From NCBI RefSeq assembly GCF_037991315.1, contig NZ_CP150300.1:3162001-3226000 (forward strand): DNA of 64,000 nucleotides, in the 5' to 3' direction. Shown here in pieces: positions 18,400-26,329 of the stretch; positions within the stretch are counted from its first letter, which is position 1; each line of letters opens with the position of its first letter. The notes under the pieces are model-generated. The model saw only the letters and a program-made list of their open reading frames with translations. It had not been told where the DNA came from and searched no databases. The position numbers and the translations under genes are program-made. This DNA comes from Paenibacillus sp. FSL H8-0079. Its GTDB lineage: Bacteria; Bacillota; Bacilli; Paenibacillales; Paenibacillaceae.

Positions 18400-20631
18400 A
18401 TGAGTAGCCATGTTTATTTCGAACCGGAGGAGAGCATGGCTTATCAGAGTGGTGGAGGCATTAAGCACGCTCTGATGAGCATTGCGGCAAGGTACATTGG
18501 AGCCAATCCTCCGCATCCCCCGGTCTACAGAGTGAGTCGACCAGGACTTGTACGCAAGTGTGATGATCACCGCTACGTCTTCCCGCTGGTGGATCTATTC
18601 CCCAACATGCAGAGAGGACAACAGGTCTATGCATGGGCCAAACTGTGGAGCGACAGTGATCAGGAATTTGTTTTTCATATCACCTGCTTCGGACCTGTTA
18701 GGCTATATCATAATGGCGTGCTGGTCTATGGTTCTGCTCCGGAGGAAGAATATCCTGAGATACCTGTTCTGAAACTGAAATGTCAACTGGACAGAGGCTG
18801 GAATCACTTCGTTCTTGAATTCAAATTAGGGAAAAAGGGGGGAGGTGGCCAGTTTGGCACTGGCTCCCGGAAGAACAAACCACTTCACTTCATTGTGCCT
18901 TCGCTCGAACGAGATGGGGAAGAAGGCTGGCTCTACAGCGAGCCGTTGGATGTTCCGTTGTCGGAAATTCCTTCTGGCCCCATGCGAGAGAAGGCCACTG
19001 GCGTTAACTGGTTGCCTCAGGAGGAAGACCCCGAGAAGCCATCGCCTTATGGACAGGTAGCACGGATGTATGGATTGACCAGTGGCATGTCTGCATATGC
19101 ATGGACGAAGATAAGTGGTACGAAATGTGGCATTGAGACCGTGCTAATCTCTGGTGAGGCTTACAGCCCGATTGAATTCTCGGTGGATAGCAAGGTGTTA
19201 TTCCGACAAGAGCAGGCCGGTCTCTTCCGTTTCGAACTGCCATTGTCTGCTGCGGTGCAAGATCTGACTGTAAAGTGTACATGCGGAGACCGGGATTGGG
19301 GATTCCGTATGGACCAGACTACACAAGAACTGCTGACGCCTGCACTGGATGTAAAAGGGCATAGAGACAACTGGCTGTACCTGGGTCCTTTTCAAGCGAA
19401 ACAAGAGATTGATCTGTCTTCCTGCCAGAAGATGAAGCGGACTGTTCGTAGCGGAACAGGTGAAGAAGTATACTGGCGAACAGAGGTGCCAGGCGGAGAG
19501 GTACGTCCATTTCTGGAAAATGAATGGTATGGCCGATGGAACTATCCCCTGGGCGTCACGTTATACGGATTGCTTCAGCTCGGCAAAGCGGGTCAGCGAG
19601 CGGATATTCGAGACTATGTGCTGAACCACATTGAATTTGCCTCTTCACGTTTCAGCTACTCCTTATGGGACAGAGAACGTTATGGTGCAGCTGGGCTGAA
19701 TAATCAGCTCTCCCATATCGACAGCCTGGATGACTGTGGATCTTTCGGCGCCACCATGCTGCTTGCCGATCAGGAACGCAAGTTGGACGGCGTTTCAGAG
19801 ACGGCAGCTCATATCGCAGACTATATTTTGTATGAACAGGCTCGTCTGGAAGATGGCACGTTATACCGCAAGATTGGTGTCTCCAGATCGATGGATAACA
19901 CGATGTGGTGTGATGATCTGTATATGAGCATCCCGTTCCTGTGCAGGTACGCCGAATGGTCAGGTGACGATGAGCTGCTGGATGAAGCGGCAAGGCAGGT
20001 TCTTTTGTATAAGAAGTATCTGTATATTCCAGAGCGTCAAATCATGTCCCATGTATTCGATGTGGAGCGAGGTGAGCCAACACGAACCCCTTGGGGCCGA
20101 GGCAACGGCTGGGTGTTGTTCTCCCTGTCAGAGCTACTGACGGCCCTTCCTCAAGAGCATCCATCCTATACAGTTCTCATTCAGTTCTACAGGGAATTGT
20201 GTGAAGGGTACTTGGCATTGCAGGGCAGAAACGGACTGTGGCATCAGGTATTAACGGACCCGGAGTCGTATGAGGAAACATCCTGTACCTCCATGTTCAT
20301 CTATGCGTATGCCCGAGGGGTGCGAAAGGGCTGGCTTTTAGATCCGAAACCCTATGCACAAGCGGCGTATCAAGGGTGGAAGGGGCTATCGGCGCGCACA
20401 ATTGATAAAAGAGGTAATGTATACGGCGTATGTCGTGGCTCCAGTTACTCCTTCACCAATCATTATTATAAGCACGAACTAGGGTGGAATCTGAATGATA
20501 CCCATGGGATCGGCATTGTACTTCTTGCTGGGCTTGAAACGATTTCCATGCAGGAATGGCAGACGAACACGTCGGTTTTCGCTACGGAAAGGGTCGGAAC
20601 ACCGGAGAAATTGGAGAAATCATCTTTTTAG
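18400..20631 (+). CDS. GH105-type unsaturated uronyl hydrolase with long N-terminal domain
   Basis: A 743-residue cytoplasmic protein, about twice the length of a normal GH105 enzyme. Residues about 370-740 form the six-hairpin barrel. The two acids that correspond to Asp88 and Asp143 of B. subtilis YteR are Asp444/Asp445 in SLDDCGSFG and Asp505 in WCDDLYMS. PWGRGNGWVLFSLSELL is the usual GH105 helix. Residues 1-360 are rich in beta strands and contain a jelly-roll-like stretch (YHNGVLVYGSAPEEEYPE) as in sugar-binding modules. ATG 18400 has GGGAGG ten bases before it, and the gene starts one base after the previous stop. It should remove an unsaturated uronic acid from lyase products. The role of the N-terminal part is unknown. 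Confidence 0.82.
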   Translation: MSSHVYFEPEESMAYQSGGGIKHALMSIAARYIGANPPHPPVYRVSRPGLVRKCDDHRYVFPLVDLFPNMQRGQQVYAWAKLWSDSDQEFVFHITCFGPVRLYHNGVLVYGSAPEEEYPEIPVLKLKCQLDRGWNHFVLEFKLGKKGGGGQFGTGSRKNKPLHFIVPSLERDGEEGWLYSEPLDVPLSEIPSGPMREKATGVNWLPQEEDPEKPSPYGQVARMYGLTSGMSAYAWTKISGTKCGIETVLISGEAYSPIEFSVDSKVLFRQEQAGLFRFELPLSAAVQDLTVKCTCGDRDWGFRMDQTTQELLTPALDVKGHRDNWLYLGPFQAKQEIDLSSCQKMKRTVRSGTGEEVYWRTEVPGGEVRPFLENEWYGRWNYPLGVTLYGLLQLGKAGQRADIRDYVLNHIEFASSRFSYSLWDRERYGAAGLNNQLSHIDSLDDCGSFGATMLLADQERKLDGVSETAAHIADYILYEQARLEDGTLYRKIGVSRSMDNTMWCDDLYMSIPFLCRYAEWSGDDELLDEAARQVLLYKKYLYIPERQIMSHVFDVERGEPTRTPWGRGNGWVLFSLSELLTALPQEHPSYTVLIQFYRELCEGYLALQGRNGLWHQVLTDPESYEETSCTSMFIYAYARGVRKGWLLDPKPYAQAAYQGWKGLSARTIDKRGNVYGVCRGSSYSFTNHYYKHELGWNLNDTHGIGIVLLAGLETISMQEWQTNTSVFATERVGTPEKLEKSSF

Positions 20632-20681
20632 AGGGAGAAAATAGGCTGTTGGACCGGGTCGTATTGGGCATATGGGAACGG

Positions 20682-20687
20682 TATAAT
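20682..20687 (+). promoter_or_regulatory. Possible internal -10 before the AraC regulator gene
   Basis: TATAAT lies 31 bases upstream of the GTG start in an 87-base gap, the widest inside the operon. No clear -35 is seen, so an internal promoter is only possible. Confidence 0.35.
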
Positions 20688-20718
20688 ATCGGTATATTGC
20701 ATATGAGGTGGGATAATT

Positions 20719-23013
20719 GTGACCCTTTCTTTCTTGAAGTGGCTAAAATTCAATGTCACCAATACCCAGACCCGGCTACTGCTAATTCTGACCGTTGTTG
20801 TCTTCATGATTATTATTGCGGTGGGGATGACAACGTATTATTCTTCCAAGTCGGTGTTACAGCAAGAATTAAGTGAGCCACAGCACCAGATGCTGCGCAT
20901 CAGCATGAATGATATTGATGAAGTGATCCGCGAAAGTGACCAGATTGCGGTGAAAATTGCACTGAACACCAATGTATACCGATTTCTCACCAATGAAGTA
21001 CAAGGATCATACCGCAATATTACGGAACTGGTACAATTTCTGGAAAATTTAATCAGTAGCACGTCCTTTATTAAGAGCGCTTACATTTATGATATGAATC
21101 GGGAGAGCATCGTTGCCTTTCCACAAGGCTACAGCTCCAGCAAGGTTAATTTCCCGGATTCGGGTTGGGTTGGCGTTGCCGATGAACTTGAAGAGCGTCC
21201 CATGCTGGTCAAGCAACGTGAGATTTCCACTTCTTCTGGTGCATCCATGCCGCAAATTACACTTTACCGAAAAATAATGATTGCTGGCGACTTAAAAGGG
21301 GTTATCGCAGTCAATTTCAAGACAGAGAAGATGTTCGAGCACATGCTGCTCTCATCCGTCTCCGACCTTGACAGCCATCGGTTCATCCTCGACACCAACA
21401 ACCAGCCTTTATATGATCTTGGCAATTATGCCGTCGGAGAGGAGGCCGTCAGTCATGTGCTCACCCAACTGGATGGTGAAAAGCTTGGCGAGTTTAAGCA
21501 TGAGGGTAAGCTTTTACTGGCTTCACAGACCATTTCACCTTACACCGGATGGCGCTATCTGTCCGTAATATCACAAGACAGTCTGCTGGCTAATGCACAG
21601 AAAATCCGTAATATTGTTTTCATCGTATCTCTGTTGGCTCTTGTAGCAGGAGCGGCCACAATCACATTTTACAATGCAGCTGCTTTTAGACCGGTAAGAC
21701 GCATGAGGCAACTACTTAGTGGGTACGACCAGGAGAAAATTCATCCGGAAGAGATCGATCTGGAGAAAATAACGGGTCAACTGTTAACAGATCATGCTCA
21801 GCAGGCCATCAATCTCAGGCAGACCCTTCCGGAAGCTTCATCCAAATTTCTGACGGATATTTATAACGGACATATGACAGGAAGTCGGGAGATTAGCGAG
21901 AAATGGTGCCGTTACTTCAAGGATTGGAGCGATGAGCCACTCTCTATTGCTATGTTGTCAATTGATAATTATCAGGCCTGGTGTGAACGCTTCAAGAAAT
22001 CGGATCACTCCCTGCTGAAATTTGCCATTGGGAATATCACAGCTGAACTGTTGTCTGGACAGTGGCGAGTGTTATCTGCCGATCTGGGCAGAGATCGGAT
22101 GCTCGTGATGCTGGAACCGCTTGATTCTGGCGGGGGAATGAGCGTAGCGACATCAATTCGAGAGGCAATTGGCATGATTTCCCGCTTGCTCAAGTTCCAG
22201 GTGTCGAGCGGCGTTAGCGGGGGTCAAGACGGGTTCGTACACCTTCAGCGAGCCATGCATGAAGCGGAGAGTGCGTTGGATTACAGATTGTACCGGGGGA
22301 ATGAGCGAGTTATTTCGTATGAAGAGATATCAGGTCTGCAACCGCCGGAGAACACATCGGAAGAACATGAATTCATGACTCAACTGACGGAGATCGTCGA
22401 AGCAGGCAGAGGCGAAGAAGCCCTGAAGGCTTTTGACAAAATAATCGGTCGAATGGCGCATGAGCAATGGCATCCTTCATCTGCACTGGCCTTTCTTGAA
22501 GCTGTTGCAGCTACACTTGAACGTATTCGCCTGAAGCGCGAGACAGAAGGTTGCAGACTCGAAATGGTGGATATGCGGACCATGCATCTTGAGGCTATCT
22601 GTGAAGTGCTTCGAAGTCAGATCGAAAGTTTGGCTGATTGGTTCGGTAGCCTTATGCTCAGCAAAGATTTTATACAATGCCAACATATGATTGCTTTTAT
22701 GAACAACCACCTGGAAGATCCGGTAAGCATTCAGGAGATTGCCGAGCATGCCGGGATCGGAAGCAGTCTGGCAAGCCAATTGTTCAAGCAGGAAATGGGC
22801 GATACCATCCACGGATATTTCACCAAGCTTCGGATGGAACGTGCCTGTGAACTATTGCTGGATACGGATTACAGAATCTCCGAGATCGCAACGATGGTAG
22901 GTTATCAGCATGAGAACAGCTTTATTCGTGTGTATCGAAAATACAAGGAAATTACACCGGGTAAGTACAGAGAGATAATGCGAAGCCGTAGGGGTGTGCT
23001 AGGGGAATCTTGA
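20719..23013 (+). CDS. Membrane-bound AraC-family regulator (YesS-like)
   Basis: A 764-residue one-protein sensor-regulator. A membrane segment at about residues 18-40 and another at about 295-318 enclose an extracellular Cache-like sensor domain. FRPVRRMRQLL follows, then a long cytoplasmic part and a C-terminal AraC DNA-binding domain (about 660-755; IQEIAEHAGIGSSLASQLF and ISEIATMVGYQHENSFIRVY). The GTG start is chosen because GAGGTGG stands at a normal distance. This build is that of YesS, which activates rhamnogalacturonan genes in B. subtilis. It probably senses an external sugar or the loaded binding protein and switches on its own operon; this role is inferred. Confidence 0.88.
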   Translation: MTLSFLKWLKFNVTNTQTRLLLILTVVVFMIIIAVGMTTYYSSKSVLQQELSEPQHQMLRISMNDIDEVIRESDQIAVKIALNTNVYRFLTNEVQGSYRNITELVQFLENLISSTSFIKSAYIYDMNRESIVAFPQGYSSSKVNFPDSGWVGVADELEERPMLVKQREISTSSGASMPQITLYRKIMIAGDLKGVIAVNFKTEKMFEHMLLSSVSDLDSHRFILDTNNQPLYDLGNYAVGEEAVSHVLTQLDGEKLGEFKHEGKLLLASQTISPYTGWRYLSVISQDSLLANAQKIRNIVFIVSLLALVAGAATITFYNAAAFRPVRRMRQLLSGYDQEKIHPEEIDLEKITGQLLTDHAQQAINLRQTLPEASSKFLTDIYNGHMTGSREISEKWCRYFKDWSDEPLSIAMLSIDNYQAWCERFKKSDHSLLKFAIGNITAELLSGQWRVLSADLGRDRMLVMLEPLDSGGGMSVATSIREAIGMISRLLKFQVSSGVSGGQDGFVHLQRAMHEAESALDYRLYRGNERVISYEEISGLQPPENTSEEHEFMTQLTEIVEAGRGEEALKAFDKIIGRMAHEQWHPSSALAFLEAVAATLERIRLKRETEGCRLEMVDMRTMHLEAICEVLRSQIESLADWFGSLMLSKDFIQCQHMIAFMNNHLEDPVSIQEIAEHAGIGSSLASQLFKQEMGDTIHGYFTKLRMERACELLLDTDYRISEIATMVGYQHENSFIRVYRKYKEITPGKYREIMRSRRGVLGES

Positions 23014-23054
23014 TCCATACATGAACCCCAGATAATGATAAGGAGGCAGAGCCA

Positions 23055-25115
23055 TTGATAGATCGACATTCAGTCGTCACCAGGAATCATCCGGTATTAA
23101 CGCAGCTTGAGCCCAGATCACCTTTATCAGTAGGTAATGGAGAATTTGCGTTCAGCGCTGATTTTACGGGACTTCAGACGTATCCAGATCTGTATGAAAT
23201 ACCTCTCGGTACACAATCCAACTGGGGGTGGCATTATACAGGCGGTCATCATGTATTCGGAGATGAGGATATTGTCTATCAAGCATTTGAGACATATGGC
23301 CGCAAAGTTCCATATCCCATGAAGCCGGAAGATAAGGAAGAAGCCTATCACTGGCTTAGGCAGAACCCGCATCGACTTCAGCTTGGACGCATTTCATTTC
23401 GTTTGTTAGGAGAAGATGGTCAGGACACGGACGTCGCCCATGTGGTCCCTGTACGTCAGGAATTGAATCTATGGACCGGAATTCTGCACAGTGAATTTAC
23501 AGTACAGGGGGAGGAAGTGCGTGTAGAGACAGCCTGTGACCCACGACTCGATTGTATCGCCATTCGTGTACAATCCGGATTAATCCGTAAACAGCGTCTG
23601 CAGCTGTTTCTTGTATTTCCATCCCCTGATATGACACATCGGAGCTGGTCCAAATCAGTATTTCCCGACTGGAAGCAACAAGACAGACATTCTACTGTGC
23701 CGACATCGGTCACTTCGACTTCCGCATCATTGAAACGTGTGCTGGATGAAGATGAGTATGAAGTGAAATGGGTCTGGGACGCAGGCGAGCTGGAACAGAC
23801 GGGAACCCATGAATTCACACTATCTCCCCAGGCCGTTCCAGACTCGGACATCTGGTCGTGCAGTGTTTCTTTTGCTGCACATAAGCCGGAAACCTTGCCA
23901 GCAGTTGCTGTATTGCAAGCAAGCTCGGTCCATTGGAATCGGTTCTGGAACGATGGTGGAGTGATTGATTTTGAAGGCAGCTCAGATCCGCGTGCCGCCG
24001 AACTGGAGCGCAGAGTAGTCCTATCCCAGTTCCTAAGCACGGTGCACAGCGGTGGGTCCATGCCGCCGCAGGAGACCGGATATATGTACAACAGCTGGTT
24101 TGGCAAAATGCATCTGGAGATGCATTGGTGGCATGCAGCGCATTTTCCACTCTGGAATCGTACCGATCTGTTGTGCAAGAGTATGGACTGGTACCTGACC
24201 ATCCTGCCAGAAGCTCGCGAACTGGCCCATTCTCAAGGTTATGTCGGCGCGCGCTGGCCCAAAATGGTGGGTTATAACGGGCATCAGACTCCGTCGCCGG
24301 TAGCTCCGGGATTAATCTGGCAGCAACCACATCCCATGGCACTAGCTGAGATGTGTTATCTGTCCCTGTCTGATCCAGCCATGTTAACACGGTATAAGGA
24401 TATCGTATTTGAAGCGGCTGACTTTATGGTGTCCTATGCCCATTGGGACGAGAAAAGGGGAGCGTATGTGTTAGGTCCGCCGCTTATCCCCGCGCAAGAG
24501 AATCACGCCATGAACGATAGTTTGAATCCGCCTTATGAATTGGAGTACTGGAAATTTGGCTTGGAGATTGCCATCCTGTGGGCAGAGCGATTGAATCATC
24601 CAGCCAATCCAGACTGGGCAAGAGTGGCTACGTACATGGCTGAACCTCGACATGAGAACGGCCTTTATCTTGCACATGAGAACTGTCCGCACACTTTTAC
24701 CGATAAGAACCATGATCATCCCTCTATGGTCGGAGCACTTGGTCTATTGCCAGGTTCGTTGATCGATCCGGTGATCATGAGAAATACGTTGCTCAAGGTC
24801 AAAGAATGCTGGGACTGGGAATCCGCCTGGGGTTGGGATTTTCCGATGTGTGCGATGACAGCGGCCAGATTGAATGAGCCGGAGCTTGCAATGGATTTCT
24901 TGTTGATGGATGCGACGAAGAACACGTATTTACCTAATGGGCACAACTATCAGAGATCAGGGCTGTGGGCATATCTGCCCGGGAACGGTGGTCTGCTGAC
25001 CGCTGTCGCCATGATGGCTGCCGGCTGGACAGGGGCAGGAGAACAAGCGAATCCGGGATTTCCGCGGGATGGAAGCTGGACTGTGAAGTGGGAAGGTCTT
25101 CATCCTTTGATGTAA
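23055..25115 (+). CDS. Six-hairpin-type glycosidase, family not assigned
   Basis: A 686-residue cytoplasmic protein with no signal peptide. Residues about 1-290 are a beta-sandwich (SVGNGEFAFSADFTGLQTYP), and about 310-670 look like an alpha/alpha barrel (NSWFGKMHLEMHWWHAAHF, then WDWESAWGWDFPMCAMTAARL). The two-domain plan resembles GH65/GH95-type enzymes (clan GH-L and similar), but I cannot place it in a family. Candidate catalytic acids are Glu in LEMHWW and the acids of CWDWESAWGWD. It starts with TTG, with AAGGAGG at 23040-23046. By its place between the regulator and a GH105 enzyme it should act on a pectin side chain or backbone sugar such as rhamnose. Confidence 0.7.
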   Translation: MIDRHSVVTRNHPVLTQLEPRSPLSVGNGEFAFSADFTGLQTYPDLYEIPLGTQSNWGWHYTGGHHVFGDEDIVYQAFETYGRKVPYPMKPEDKEEAYHWLRQNPHRLQLGRISFRLLGEDGQDTDVAHVVPVRQELNLWTGILHSEFTVQGEEVRVETACDPRLDCIAIRVQSGLIRKQRLQLFLVFPSPDMTHRSWSKSVFPDWKQQDRHSTVPTSVTSTSASLKRVLDEDEYEVKWVWDAGELEQTGTHEFTLSPQAVPDSDIWSCSVSFAAHKPETLPAVAVLQASSVHWNRFWNDGGVIDFEGSSDPRAAELERRVVLSQFLSTVHSGGSMPPQETGYMYNSWFGKMHLEMHWWHAAHFPLWNRTDLLCKSMDWYLTILPEARELAHSQGYVGARWPKMVGYNGHQTPSPVAPGLIWQQPHPMALAEMCYLSLSDPAMLTRYKDIVFEAADFMVSYAHWDEKRGAYVLGPPLIPAQENHAMNDSLNPPYELEYWKFGLEIAILWAERLNHPANPDWARVATYMAEPRHENGLYLAHENCPHTFTDKNHDHPSMVGALGLLPGSLIDPVIMRNTLLKVKECWDWESAWGWDFPMCAMTAARLNEPELAMDFLLMDATKNTYLPNGHNYQRSGLWAYLPGNGGLLTAVAMMAAGWTGAGEQANPGFPRDGSWTVKWEGLHPLM

Positions 25116-25183
25116 TCGTCAGAAGGCTAAACCCTCGAAATAACGGTACAGATGGCATAGTCCATCAGAAGGAGGATTTCGAT

Positions 25184-26329
25184 ATGGTTGGAACTTCGAC
25201 AAGGTCAGTTACACAGGAACGCAGAATGTCTGTCAAAATAGCAGATACCTTGCTTTCCGAATGTCAGAATGGCAATCACCCCAAGATTGCAAACAAATGG
25301 GGTTATGTGGGCGGGATGACGTTAATGGCACTTGAACGCGCAGCCGAATGGAATCAAGAATCCCGCCATGCGGAACTTGTTCAGCGTCACATGGATGACC
25401 TCATCGAGAATGACGGCACCATTAGGACCTACCAGCTGAATGATTACAACCTGGATATGATCAATGAAGGCAAAAATCTGTTCAGTCAGTGGAAGAATTC
25501 CGGCAATGAAAAGTATGTTAAAGCGATCCTGCACCTCGTTGACCAGCTTAAAGGACAGCCCCGGACAAGTGAAGGTGGATTCTGGCATAAGAAAATATAT
25601 CCCTTTCAGATGTGGCTGGATGGGATTTATATGTCTTCACCCTTTCTGGCTGAATACGCCAGTGTTTTCGATCACCCCGAGAGCTTCGATGAAGTGGCAC
25701 GGCAGATTCTGTTGATTGAGCGAAAGACACGTAATCCACGAACTGGTTTATTGCATCATGCCTGGGATGAGAGCAAGGAACAACGCTGGTGTGATCAAAA
25801 TACTGGTCGATCCTTTCATGTTTGGGGCCGGGCCATGGGATGGTATGCAATGGCGGTGGTGGATGCACTGGAGCATTTTCCGGTGGATCACCCACAGCGC
25901 GGACAGATCATGGGTATATTTGAACGAATGGCCTATGCGATTGCTCACGCTCAGGATCAGGATAGCGGACTCTGGTACCAAGTGATGGATCAGAACGGCA
26001 GAACAGGAAATTATCTAGAAGCCTCTGCTTCCTGTATGCTGACCTATGCACTCGCGAAAGGCCTCAGGTTACATTATCTGGCTGAGCTGAACCGTGAAGT
26101 CGTTGATCATGCCTATGCAGGCATATTGAAGCGGTTGGTCACTGAAGATGAAAATGGGGTGCATCTGCACCATATCTGTCATGGTGCCGGACTCGGTGGC
26201 AAGAAGTATCGAGACGGTTCTTATGAATATTACATCAGTGAACAGGTCGTTAGTGATGTACAGATGGGCGTAGCCCCATTCTTGTTAGCCAGTATTGAGA
26301 TAGAGAGACTTGGAGCGAAAGAAGGGTGA
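25184..26329 (+). CDS. GH105 unsaturated rhamnogalacturonyl hydrolase (YteR/YesR-like)
   Basis: A 381-residue enzyme, close to the 373 residues of B. subtilis YteR. The catalytic acids match: Asp91 in YNLDMINEG and Asp146 in MWLDGIYMS. VWGRAMGWYAMAVVDALEH, SGLWYQVMD and the C-terminal HHICHGAGLGG complete the family pattern. The six-hairpin enzyme hydrates the double bond of unsaturated galacturonyl-rhamnose made by rhamnogalacturonan lyases and so frees rhamnose. The frame is open from 24965, but ATG 25184 has AAGGAGG eight bases upstream. It has no signal peptide, so it works on imported fragments. No lyase is encoded in the window. Confidence 0.92.
   Translation: MVGTSTRSVTQERRMSVKIADTLLSECQNGNHPKIANKWGYVGGMTLMALERAAEWNQESRHAELVQRHMDDLIENDGTIRTYQLNDYNLDMINEGKNLFSQWKNSGNEKYVKAILHLVDQLKGQPRTSEGGFWHKKIYPFQMWLDGIYMSSPFLAEYASVFDHPESFDEVARQILLIERKTRNPRTGLLHHAWDESKEQRWCDQNTGRSFHVWGRAMGWYAMAVVDALEHFPVDHPQRGQIMGIFERMAYAIAHAQDQDSGLWYQVMDQNGRTGNYLEASASCMLTYALAKGLRLHYLAELNREVVDHAYAGILKRLVTEDENGVHLHHICHGAGLGGKKYRDGSYEYYISEQVVSDVQMGVAPFLLASIEIERLGAKEG

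Noticed and set aside
23456..24202. 248-codon open frame on the minus strand
   Set aside because: Antisense to the unassigned glycosidase gene, Cys- and Ser-rich in the manner of non-coding frames.
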